Under the pieces are notes generated by a model that was not told where the DNA came from, searched no databases, and saw only the letters and a program-made list of their open reading frames with translations. DNA of 64,000 bases from JAEUQQ01 sp963697285 (GTDB lineage: Bacteria; Acidobacteriota; Vicinamibacteria; Vicinamibacterales; JAFNAJ01), in the NCBI GenBank assembly GCA_963697285.1, contig CAVONI010000011.1, positions 1-64,000 on the forward strand, given 5' to 3'. This document shows positions 17,696 through 27,125 of the stretch, piece by piece (within the stretch, counting starts at the first letter, position 1; each line of letters starts with the position of its first letter). A program made the position numbers and the translations under genes.

Positions 17696-19813
17696 ATGAG
17701 GTGGGCGAATGCAACGGTCGCGCTGGCCGTGGCTGGGCTTGTGGGCCTGCCGGAGCCGCTCAGTGCGCAGTCGGCGCCCGCACCCAGCCACTTCATCTAC
17801 ACGGGCGACCGCGCCTTTGCGCCGTATGAGTACCTCGACGCGCAGGGGCAGCCAGCAGGGTTCAACATCGAGCTGCTCAATACCGTGGCGCGCGAGGCGG
17901 GCGTCACGATCGAATTCCGGCTCGACGTCTGGGACAAGGCCCTCGACGCGTTCTTCAGCGGCCGCGCGGATCTCGCGACGCTGGGCTACTCGGATGATCG
18001 CGATGCCCGCGTCGACTGGCTCGGGCGCGTGTGGACGCTGCAGCAGGTCATCGTGTTCCGGCAGGGACGCAGCAGCTATCCGGATCGACTCGACGAACTC
18101 TCGGCCGAAACGGTGGCGGTTGAAGGCGGGTCGCTCGTCCATGAACTGCTCGCCGCCCTGCCAGAGGTGCAGCGCCCGTCGTTGCTGGTGGTCGCGAACC
18201 AGGGCGAGGCGCTCCGCGCGGTCATCAACGAATCTGCCACCGCCGTCGTCGGCAACGACCTGGCGTTGCGCCATCGTGCCGAGACGGAGCGCTTCACGAA
18301 GCTGGAGTTCAGGACGGTCAAGGCGGCCGCCTACCAGTTGGCGGCGCGCAAGGGCGAGCGGGCACGCTTCGCGGAGGTCGAGGCGGCGCTCCTGCGACTC
18401 AGGGAGAACGGCACGGTGCACCGCCTCGTGGAACGCCACCTGGCCGTGCGCTCCGACAGCCCGACGTTCGGCGACCTGGTTCGCTACCTCCTCGCCACGC
18501 TGCTGCTCGGCGCGCTCGCGCTCGGCGCCTTCTACGTCTGGAACCGCGCGCTCCGCCGCGAGATCGTCGCTCGCCGCGAGGCCAACGATCGGCTCGCCCG
18601 GCTGCAGCGCGTCACCGCCGCCCTGGGCGAGGCGGTGTCGGCCGACGACGTGACGAGCGTCGTCGTCGAGCAGGGCGTCGCGGCCGTGGGCGCGACCGCC
18701 GGACTGATTGCGCTGCTCCAGGAAGAAGGGCAGCAGCTGGACGTGGTCAAGACGGTGGGATATCCCCGCGACCGAACCGAGCCGTGGCGCCGCATCCCGA
18801 TGGATGCTGCCGTGCCGCTGACGGCGGCGGTCCGACGGGGCCTGCCGGTCCTGGTCGACGACGCTGCGGTACTGGCCGCGGAGTTCCCGGCCACCCCTTC
18901 AGCACGCGCCGGCGGCGACATGGAACCGATCGCCGCCATCCCGCTGATGCTGGGGACGCGGCGGCTGGGCGTCCTCGGATTCTCGTTTCAGAGGCGTCGT
19001 CCGTTCACGCCCGACGACGAGAGCATGATGCTCGCCTTCGCACGCCAGTGCGCGCAGGCACTCGATCGCGCCCGCCTCTACGAGGTCGAGCGTTCCGCAC
19101 GCGTCGAGGCCGAGATGGCCAGCCGCGGGAAGGACGAGTTCCTGGCCACGCTGTCGCACGAGCTGCGGACGCCCGTGAACGCGATCCTCGGCTGGAGCCA
19201 CATGCTGCGGACCGGCATCCTGGATGGTGAGAAGACGAAGCGCGCGCTCGAAGCCATCGAGCGCAACGCCATCGTCCAGACCCGGCTGATCGCAGACCTG
19301 CTCGACGTGTCGCGCGCGATGCTCGGACACCTCAGGCTCGACCTGCAGCTCGTCAACGTCGTCAGCAGCCTCGAAGCCGCCGTGGATGCCGTGCGCCCGA
19401 GTGCCGACGAGGCAGGACTCGTGATCCATGGCCCGGCATCGCGAGCCCCCGCGCTGGTCTCGGCCGACGCCGCGCGCATCCAGCAGGTCTTCTCGAACCT
19501 GCTGTCGAACGCCGTGAAGTTCACGCCGACCGGCGGCGCGATCTCGCTGCACGTCCAGCGCGACGTCACGAACGTCACCGTGACGATTGCCGACTCCGGC
19601 GTCGGCATTCCGCCCGAACGCCTGCCGTTCGTGTTCGATCGCTTCTACCAGGTCGACACGTCGCTGACGCGCACACACGGCGGGCTCGGGCTGGGCCTTG
19701 CCATCGTGCGGCACCTCGTCGAACAGCACGGCGGCACGGCGACGGTCGCCAGCGACGGGGTCGACAAGGGCTGCCGCTTCGCGGTGACGCTGCCGCTCGC
19801 GAAGACGTCGTAG
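17696..19813 (+). CDS. Sensor histidine kinase with periplasmic solute-binding and cytoplasmic GAF domains
   Basis: This 705-residue membrane kinase senses a periplasmic ligand. A signal sequence (residues 1-24) leads to an SBP_bac_3-type domain (about 30-250: DRAFAPYEYLDAQGQPAGFNIELL, DLATLGYSDDRDA). One membrane segment (about 262-283, YLLATLLLGALALGAFYVW) separates it from a GAF domain (about 320-465). The kinase core follows with FLATLSHELRTPVN (phospho-acceptor His 488), the N box QQVFSNLLSNAVKFT, and G boxes DSGVGIP and GLGLGLAI. No receiver domain or cognate regulator is next to it. The start is ATG 17696; a GTG lies six bases upstream. The solute-binding input suggests detection of an amino acid or similar small solute. 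Confidence 0.9.
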   Translation: MRWANATVALAVAGLVGLPEPLSAQSAPAPSHFIYTGDRAFAPYEYLDAQGQPAGFNIELLNTVAREAGVTIEFRLDVWDKALDAFFSGRADLATLGYSDDRDARVDWLGRVWTLQQVIVFRQGRSSYPDRLDELSAETVAVEGGSLVHELLAALPEVQRPSLLVVANQGEALRAVINESATAVVGNDLALRHRAETERFTKLEFRTVKAAAYQLAARKGERARFAEVEAALLRLRENGTVHRLVERHLAVRSDSPTFGDLVRYLLATLLLGALALGAFYVWNRALRREIVARREANDRLARLQRVTAALGEAVSADDVTSVVVEQGVAAVGATAGLIALLQEEGQQLDVVKTVGYPRDRTEPWRRIPMDAAVPLTAAVRRGLPVLVDDAAVLAAEFPATPSARAGGDMEPIAAIPLMLGTRRLGVLGFSFQRRRPFTPDDESMMLAFARQCAQALDRARLYEVERSARVEAEMASRGKDEFLATLSHELRTPVNAILGWSHMLRTGILDGEKTKRALEAIERNAIVQTRLIADLLDVSRAMLGHLRLDLQLVNVVSSLEAAVDAVRPSADEAGLVIHGPASRAPALVSADAARIQQVFSNLLSNAVKFTPTGGAISLHVQRDVTNVTVTIADSGVGIPPERLPFVFDRFYQVDTSLTRTHGGLGLGLAIVRHLVEQHGGTATVASDGVDKGCRFAVTLPLAKTS

Positions 19814-19891
19814 GGCACGTCGCGACGCAGCCCTTCGCCCCCTCGCGCTGCCCTTCGCCCCCTCGCGCAGCCGTTCGACGCCTTCGACTCT

Positions 19892-19961
19892 CGTAGGGGC
19901 CGCACCCCTGTGCGGCCCGCTAACCTAACCTCTCGTAGGGGCCGCACCCCTGTGCGGCCCG
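19892..19961 (+). repeat. Two tandem copies of the GTAGGGGCCGC hairpin repeat
   Basis: Two identical copies (19892-19919 and 19934-19961) sit 42 bases apart with their flanks TCTCG and CGCTAACC repeated too, so the unit is larger than the hairpin. They lie between the converging histidine kinase and aat genes. A separate short direct repeat, CCCTTCGCCCCCTCGCGC, occurs twice at about 19834-19870. Confidence 0.75.
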
Positions 19962-20549
19962 CTAACCATCGAACGTGCAGTCGAGTTCGAGCGCGTCGCC
20001 GAGGAGGCGAAGGTACCGGCGTCGCGGGATGGCCATCGCGCCGAACGTCGCCAGGTGCGGCGTCACCCACTGGATGTCGAGCAGCGCGTAGCGTCGCGCC
20101 CGCAGGCGCTCGACCAACGCGTGCAGTGCCACCTTCGACGCATCGGTGACGCGGTGGAACATCGATTCGCCGAAGAACGCGCCCCGCAGGCTCACGCCGT
20201 AGAGACCGCCCGCGAGCGTGTCCTCGTCCCAGCACTCAACCGAGTGCGCCATGCCCAGGCGATGCAGGGCGACGTAGCTCGTGATGATGTTCTCGTTGAT
20301 CCACGATTCGTCGCGCTCCGCGGCGCACTCGCGCATGACGCGTTCGAAGTCGCGATCAAAGGTCACCGTGAACCGGCCTTGCCGGATGGTGCGGAGCAAC
20401 CGTGACGGGAAGCGCGCGGCATCCAGGGGCAGGATGCCGCGCGGACTCGGAGAGAACCACTCGATCTTCGCCTGGGGCGTGCGATCGCTCGCCATCGGGA
20501 ACCAGCCCGTGGCATAGGCCTCGATCAACACCTCTGGCGGAAGGGTCAT
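19962..20549 (-). CDS. aat: Leucyl/phenylalanyl-tRNA--protein transferase
   Basis: This cytoplasmic enzyme adds Leu or Phe to proteins with N-terminal Arg or Lys, marking them for ClpS/ClpAP degradation. The 195-residue product has the family motifs AYATGWFPMA, IEWFSPSPRGILPL, WINENIITSYVALHRLGMAHSVE, LAGGLYGVSLRGAFFGESMF and LLDIQWVTPHLATFGA. It is short at the N-terminus compared with E. coli Aat, as is common outside Proteobacteria. Its TAG stop lies next to the second tandem hairpin repeat. It is separated by nine bases from the upstream VPS10-like gene. Confidence 0.95.
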   Translation of the reverse strand: MTLPPEVLIEAYATGWFPMASDRTPQAKIEWFSPSPRGILPLDAARFPSRLLRTIRQGRFTVTFDRDFERVMRECAAERDESWINENIITSYVALHRLGMAHSVECWDEDTLAGGLYGVSLRGAFFGESMFHRVTDASKVALHALVERLRARRYALLDIQWVTPHLATFGAMAIPRRRYLRLLGDALELDCTFDG

Positions 20550-20558
20550 GCGCGATGC

Positions 20559-23500
20559 CTACTTCACCGGCGCGGGCGCCTCGATGAAGAAGTTGGCCGC
20601 GCCCACCTGCCGATACAGCGCCGGCGCCTTGGCCACCACGACGTTGAGTTCGTCGATGGCCTTGCCGACGGCTACCGTCACCTCGTCGCGCACGCGCAAC
20701 TGCGTCGTGGTCGGGAGCGATGACGAGGCCAGGATCTGCCCCTTGAGGCCTCCAACGCGGTTGCGGACATTCTGCATGAAGTTCGCCGGCAGGCCGGCCG
20801 AGAAGTCCTGTGGACCCATCCCGACACCGAACTTCGGCCGGACCGCAGCCAGTTCCTTGTCGTACGCCTCGACGGCCTGCTTCACCTCGTCGGACGGCTT
20901 GCCCGCCTTCATCCGCGTCTTGATCATCTCGAGCTGCTCGTGCAGGGTCAGCGCGACGCCGTACGCATCGTTGACACGGCGCTGCAACGCGTGCAGCGCG
21001 ATGGCGGTGTCGTAAATCGCCCGGCGGTCGGCGTCGCTTGTCTCGAGTTCGGGGTCGGCGGCAACATCGAGAGATGCGGTCGCCGACGCCTTCCCGTCAA
21101 CGACGAGCGCGACGGTGTACTTGCCGGGGAGGACCTGTGGCCCCCGCAACGCTCCGGCACCGAACCCACCACCACCTCCGCCGCCGCCACCGCCGCCGGC
21201 CGGAGCGCCCGCCGGCTGGCGCGGCGTGGGCAGTGGCGCGACGCGAAGGTCCCACACGACCGTGTTGAAGCCGACCGCCTTGGCATCCTTGACGTCGTCA
21301 CCGGTCAACTCGCGCACGGTGGCGCCCGAGGCGTCGGAGATCTTCACCACGAGGTCCTTGGGCGCGGCCTTGAGGTGATAGGTGAGTGCCGCCCCCACGG
21401 GCGGGTTCCTGCCCAGGAAGCGGCGGTCGCCTTCGAACTCGCGCGAGCGTTCGTTCGACGGGAGCCGCTGCGTCACGGCCGACGGCGTGACGATGTGCAC
21501 GTCGGCGCCAGACGCCGTGGCGAAATCCTGGAACGGCGCCAGGTCGTCGAGGATCCAGAGGCTGCGGCCGTGCGTGGCCAGGATCATGTCGTTGTCGCGC
21601 GGGTGCAGGGTGATCTCGTAGATCGGCACCGTGGGGAGGTTCGCGCGGACGCGCACCCACGAGGCCCCACGGGTCGTGCTCACGAACAGGCCCGTCTCGG
21701 TGCCCACATAGAGGACGTCCGGGTTCTTCAGATCCTCGGTGAGCGTTCGCACGACCTCGCCCTTCGGCAACGCCGCGCCGATCGACTTCCACGAGGTGCC
21801 GTAGTCGGTCGATGCATAGATATAGGTCCCGAAGTCGTTGGAGCGGTGGCCGTCGATCGTGACGTACACGGTGCCCTCGGCGAACCGCGACGCGACGACC
21901 TCCGACACCCACAGTTCCTTCGGCACGCCGGCCATGCGTTCGTGCACGCGCGTCCACGTCGCGCCGGCATCGCGTGACACAGCGACCACGCCATCATCCG
22001 ATCCGGTGTAGTAGAGGCCGGCGCGCTTCGGCGATTCCGCGAAGCTCACGATGGTGCTGTAGGCCGAGACGCCATCGTTGCGGGCGATCTTCGTGTCCTT
22101 GCCGGTGACGCCCATCAACTCGCGCACGTCGCGATCGATGGCCATGGTCAGGTCGGGCGACACGATCTCCCACGAGTGTCCGCGGTCTTTCGAGCGGAAG
22201 AGCCGGTTGGCCGCCACGAACACCGTCGCCGGATCGTGCGGAGAGAGCGCCATCGGCGTGTCCCAGTTCCACCGGTAGGCCGGCTCGCCGTCGGCCGGCT
22301 CCGGGCGAATCGTCTTCCGTTCGTTCGTGACGCGGTCGACCCGGTTCATGCGGCCGTCCTGCGACTCCGCGTACATGATCCGCGGGTTCAAAGGGTCGAT
22401 CAGCCCGACGAACCCGTCGCCGCCCCCGGTGATGAACCAGTCGTCGTTGGCGCTGCCGTCGCGACTGCGCACGGCGCTCGGGCCGCACCACGTGTTGTTG
22501 TCCTGCAGCCCGCCGCACACGGTGTAGGGCGTCTGCATGTCGTAGGCGACGTGGTAGAACTGCCCGATGGGCATGTTGTTGAGCCACACGTACGTGGCGC
22601 TGCGGTCGTGAGAGATGCCCACACCGCCATCCCCGCCGAGGATCACGTGGGCGGAGTCTGCCGGGTTGATCCACATGGCGTGAAAGTCCACGTGGATGAA
22701 GCGCGCCCCTTCGTTGTTGAACGTCTTCCCGCCATCGTCCGACACGTGGAGCTGGACGCCGAGCACGTAGACCCGCTTGTCGTCGTTCGGGTCGACGCGG
22801 ATCTGGCTGAAGTACATCGGGCGCGGGTTCGTCGTGCTCACCTTGCGCCACGAGCGCCCCGCATCGTCGGAGCGATACGTGCCGCTCTCTTTCTCGTGCT
22901 CGATCCGCGCGTAGAGAATGTTCGGATCGGTGCGGTAGACATCCAGGCCGATCCGCCCCTTCGGCCCCTCGGGGATGCCCTTCGTGAGCGCCTGCCAGGT
23001 GCGCCCGGCGTCGGTCGACTTCCAGACGCCCGAGCCCGGGCCGCCGCCGTTCATGCCCCACGCCGCACGGCGGCGCTGGTAGGTGGCGGCGTAGAGGACC
23101 TTGTTGTTCGACGGGTCCATCACCAGCTCGGTGGCCCCGGTGTCGGGGTCGGTCTTCAACGACTGCGTCCATGTCAGGCCGCCATCGGTCGTCTTGAAGA
23201 CGCCGCGATCGCCGCCGGGACCCCAGAGCGATCCGAGCGCGGCCACGTACACGACATCCGAATCGACGGGGTCGACGATGATGCGGGCGATCTGCTGCGA
23301 TGACCGCAGGCCCATGTTCGCCCACGTCGCGCCGCCGTCGGTCGACTTGTACACCCCGTCGCCCCACGACGAACTCTGGCGGTTGTTGTTCTCGCCGGTG
23401 CCGACCCACACGACGTTCGCGTCGCGGGGCGCAATCGCCACGTCACCGACCGACGAGGTCGCCTCCCGGTCGAACACGACCGTGAACGTCGTGCCGGCGT

Positions 23501-23732
23501 TGACGGTCTTCCAGACCGAACCGGTCGAGGTGGCCACGTAGAAGACCGACGGATTCGATTCGAGCACGGCGAAGTCGTCGATGCGCCCCGCCGCCGAGGC
23601 AGGGCCGATCTCGCGGAACTCGAGCCGGTCGAACGGACCTGGTGCCGGCTGCGCGCTGGCGCCGACGGCGATGACGGTGAGGAGGATGGCAGGGAGCAGA
23701 AGAGGGGGAACACGACGGGAGAATCGCAGCAC
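20559..23732 (-). CDS. Large secreted VPS10/sortilin-like beta-propeller protein
   Basis: The product is about 1057 residues from a GTG at 23732 that has AGGAGG five bases upstream; a longer ATG-started extension lacks a ribosome site. A signal peptide (VLRFSRRVPPLLLPAILLTV, cleaved near ASAQ) leads to a long propeller with Asp-box/BNR-type repeats such as VWKTVNAGTTF, VYKSTDGGATWANMG, VFKTTDGGLTW and VWKSTDAGRTWQAL. The propeller reaches about residue 790. After a linker, a glycine run of 11 (coded near 21170-21200) precedes a C-terminal helical domain. Proteins of this type are abundant in Acidobacteriota and are annotated as glycosyl hydrolase or sialidase-like, usually without proof of activity. 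No membrane anchor or PEP-CTERM tail is visible. Confidence 0.88.
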   Translation of the reverse strand: MLRFSRRVPPLLLPAILLTVIAVGASAQPAPGPFDRLEFREIGPASAAGRIDDFAVLESNPSVFYVATSTGSVWKTVNAGTTFTVVFDREATSSVGDVAIAPRDANVVWVGTGENNNRQSSSWGDGVYKSTDGGATWANMGLRSSQQIARIIVDPVDSDVVYVAALGSLWGPGGDRGVFKTTDGGLTWTQSLKTDPDTGATELVMDPSNNKVLYAATYQRRRAAWGMNGGGPGSGVWKSTDAGRTWQALTKGIPEGPKGRIGLDVYRTDPNILYARIEHEKESGTYRSDDAGRSWRKVSTTNPRPMYFSQIRVDPNDDKRVYVLGVQLHVSDDGGKTFNNEGARFIHVDFHAMWINPADSAHVILGGDGGVGISHDRSATYVWLNNMPIGQFYHVAYDMQTPYTVCGGLQDNNTWCGPSAVRSRDGSANDDWFITGGGDGFVGLIDPLNPRIMYAESQDGRMNRVDRVTNERKTIRPEPADGEPAYRWNWDTPMALSPHDPATVFVAANRLFRSKDRGHSWEIVSPDLTMAIDRDVRELMGVTGKDTKIARNDGVSAYSTIVSFAESPKRAGLYYTGSDDGVVAVSRDAGATWTRVHERMAGVPKELWVSEVVASRFAEGTVYVTIDGHRSNDFGTYIYASTDYGTSWKSIGAALPKGEVVRTLTEDLKNPDVLYVGTETGLFVSTTRGASWVRVRANLPTVPIYEITLHPRDNDMILATHGRSLWILDDLAPFQDFATASGADVHIVTPSAVTQRLPSNERSREFEGDRRFLGRNPPVGAALTYHLKAAPKDLVVKISDASGATVRELTGDDVKDAKAVGFNTVVWDLRVAPLPTPRQPAGAPAGGGGGGGGGGGFGAGALRGPQVLPGKYTVALVVDGKASATASLDVAADPELETSDADRRAIYDTAIALHALQRRVNDAYGVALTLHEQLEMIKTRMKAGKPSDEVKQAVEAYDKELAAVRPKFGVGMGPQDFSAGLPANFMQNVRNRVGGLKGQILASSSLPTTTQLRVRDEVTVAVGKAIDELNVVVAKAPALYRQVGAANFFIEAPAPVK

Positions 23733-23944
23733 GAAGCCTCCTGGCAGGATGACGACCGGCGCGACTATATCGCGAGACGCCACAGAAGTCTGGCCCCGCA
23801 GCACGTCCCCGGATAGATTACCCTTCGACTCGGTGATGTGAGCACTCGACACCGGTGAATCGCTCAGGGCTGCGCCACTGCAGCCGCACCGGCGTCGTTG
23901 TGACCCCACGTGTCACGCGCGCACCGCACACTCGCCTGCGACCG

Positions 23945-26900
23945 ATGCCCCACGCCGATCCCGCCCCGTTCTTCACGCAGCTGGCCGACATGTGCCGCGC
24001 CCACCCGACGCGCGCCAAGTGGGTGATCGTGCCGTCGCACGCCGTGGGCCTCACCGCGGGCGACCGGCTCGCGCGCGCCGGCACCTCGTGGATGAACCTT
24101 CACCTGGTGACGCCCACCGACCTCGCCGTCCGGATGGCCGGGCCCTTCCTCATCGAGGCGGGCATCGATCCCAACGACGACACGCTCGGGCCCGCCGTGA
24201 TGCTGCGCGTGCTCGGCGACGTGCGCGCCGTGACGCCGTTCTACCGCGACGTCGATCACCACCCCTCGATGGCCGAGGCGTGGTGGCGCACGCTGCAGGA
24301 ACTGCGCATGACCGGCCTCACGTCAGACGACCTGCAGGCCGAGGCGTTCGCCTCTCGTGAGAAGCACGAGGCCGTGGTCGCCCTCGTCAGACGGTACGAG
24401 CAGTTGTTGCGCGACGAGCACCGCGCCGATCTTCCGTCGGTCTACGAGGTGGCGCTCACGCACGCGACCTATTGTCCCGTGCGTGACGTGGACCTGCTGG
24501 TCGAGTACCCGCACACGGGATGGCCTCCGCTGGTCAGGCGGTTCCTCGACGCCCTGCCAGCGACGCGCGTTGCGGCGCACGCCCTCGAGGTGCCTGGCGT
24601 CGCTGCGTCGGAGCGGACGCGCCGCGGGTGTGCACCGGTCGAGCCGGTTGCCGCCGATCCGGCGCGGGCGACAGGCGCGGGACGCCTGGTCTGGCTGCGC
24701 TGTGCCGACCTGCTGTCGCCGCCGACGAACCCCGAATCGGCCGACGAAGCCACCCTGCAGATGTTCAAGGCCGGCGGGCAGATCGCGGAAGTCGACGCCG
24801 TGATCCGCCGCGTGTTGCGCTCGCGCCAGCCGTTCGACGCGATCGAGATCGCGTGCGCACACGAGGAACAGGCGCAGATGGTGTGGGAGCGTGCGCTGCG
24901 CCACGCGTGGCCCGTGACGCTGGGCACGGGCGTGTCGGCCGCGTTGACGCAACCGGGGCGCGCACTCGTCGCGTATTGCCGCTGGCTCGAAGACGACCTG
25001 TCGGCGCGCGTGGTGATCAATGCGCTGCAGGATGGCGCGTGGAAGCCGGGCCCGCTGGCAACACCGGCGCCGGGCCACGCCGAACCCGTGACCGTATCGG
25101 CGGGGCACGCCGCGCGCATCCTGACGCGCTCGAAGGCGACCTGGGGGCGCGCGACGTACGCCCGCAGCCTCTCACGACTCGAAGCGCAGTACCTCGGCCG
25201 GGCCGCGGATCCCGACGAGGAAGATGCCGCTCGTGAGCAGGCGCGGCTGCAGGCGCTGCGTGCACGGCGCGTCCACGACTGGATGGTGGCGCTCGTCGAT
25301 GACGCGCCCGTCGTGACGGCCGGCGAGGTGGAGGTCGGGGCGGTGGTTGCCGCCGCGCGACGGCTCGTCGCCGGCGGTGTCGTCGCGCGTCAACGCGCTC
25401 GATCGGCTGGCGGCGGCCGCGCTCGACACCGCGCTCGGCGAGTTGCGCGGGCTCGGCGATCGCCGGACGTCGCTGTCCACGGCCCTGCGGTTCGTCGAGG
25501 AGCAGGTGGCCGGCGTGCGCGTCGGCCGTGACCGGCCGCGTCCGGGGCACCTGCACATCGACCTGCTGCGCGACGCCGGCGTGGACGGCCGGCCGCTGAC
25601 GTTCGTGATGGGGCTCGAGGAAGGGCAGTTGTTGCCGGCGGTCGTCGAGGATCCCATCCTGCTCGACGCCGAGCGTGCGCGCTTGTCTGCGCTGCTGGCC
25701 ACGTCACGTTCGCGACTCGACGACGCGGTATGGACCCTGACGCGCCGGCTGGCCGAGATCGGTCACCTGGCGGGTGCGCGCGGCCTTCGTGGTGGCGAGG
25801 TCGGGCCGGCGGTCCACCTGTCGTATTCCTGCCGCGACGTGCGCCAGTTCCGCGATACGTATCCCTCGGCGTTCATGCTGCAGGTCCTGCGGGTGCAACG
25901 CGGAGACGCGCGGCTGTCGGTGCGCGACCTCGAGGAGGCACTCGACACGCTCGACACGCCGGTGCCGGCAACCCCCGAGGCGGCAGGCAGCGACGCGGAA
26001 TGGTGGATGCGCGAAGGCCTCGTGCACGCCGACGCTGCGCTCGTGGATGTCGAGACCGCATTTCCGTGGACGCGCCGCGGCCGGATCGTGGCCGAGCAGC
26101 GGCGTGACACGCGTCTCGGGCCGGCCGATGGGCTGGTGCCCATCGCGGGACCGTTGCTCGATCCGTCGGTGGCCGACGTGGTGGTGTCGTCGAGCACGCT
26201 CGAGCGGGCGGCGGAGTGTCCGTTCCGCTACTTCCTGCAGTACGGACTCGAGGTCAGGGCCCCCGACGAACACGAGCGTGAGCCGAGCCTGTGGCTCGAC
26301 CCGCTCACGCGGGGCAGCGCCCTGCACGAGTTGTTCGCCACGCTGATGCGCGAGGTCCGCGACGTGCACGGCGGGGTCTTCTCGGCCGACGTGCACCTCG
26401 AGCGCCTGCGCGCCCTCGGCGACGAACTCCTGGCGAGACTGCAGGTCGAGATCCCTCCGCCTTCGCAGACGGTCTACAACCGCGAGCGTGACGACTTCCT
26501 CTACGACCTCGAGCTGTTCATCACGCAGCAGTCCGAGCGCACGTCAGAAGGGATCGGGTTCGAGGTGGCGTTCGGCATGCCGAGTGGCGACGGGCGCGAT
26601 CCCGACTTCGCCCGCGAAGCGCCCATCGAGATCGCGTTGCCCGGTGAGCGCCGCCTGCGCGTGCGCGGTTCGATCGACCGCATCGATCGCATTGGCGACA
26701 ACCGGTACGAGGTGATCGACTACAAGACCGGGAGCTTCTACGAGCCGCGGTTCCGCGGCACGTTCGGCGGCGCCACGCGCCTGCAGCATGCGATCTACGC
26801 CATCGCGGCCGAGACGGTGCTCGGCGAGCGTTATCCGGGCGCGCGTGTCACGCGATCCACGTACTGGTTCCCGTCGGCGCATGGACGGCAGCAGCAGAAG

Positions 26901-27125
26901 GTCGTCGCCGACAACACGACGCCCCGCACCGTCACCGTGCTGCGCGACGTGTGCGACACGATTGCCGCGGGCGTGTTCGTGCAGGCCGAGACCGAGGGCG
27001 CGTGCAAGTTCTGCGACTACGCCCCGGTCTGCGGTGAGAAGCCGTGGAAGGGCGTCGAGCGCAAGTTCCACGACGCCCTGAACGCCGAGCTCGACGTCAT
27101 CAGGCGGATGCGTGGACATGAGTAG
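23945..27125 (+). CDS. AddB/RexB-like PD-(D/E)XK nuclease with iron-sulfur cysteines (frame broken)
   Basis: This is the nuclease partner of the helicase that follows. The protein is about 1060 residues from ATG 23945. The N-terminal part is a diverged helicase-like region with no good Walker A. The C-terminal nuclease has SIDRIDRIGDNRYEVIDYKTG, whose acidic residues and Lys form the active site. Four cysteines match the iron-sulfur clamp of AddB: one in ERAAECPFRYFLQYG and three in CKFCDYAPVCGEK. The frame breaks near 25377. The gene overlaps the helicase start by eight bases. The pair fits AddAB-type double-strand-break end processing, or the related RecB-like family annotated as PD-(D/E)XK nuclease. 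Confidence 0.85.
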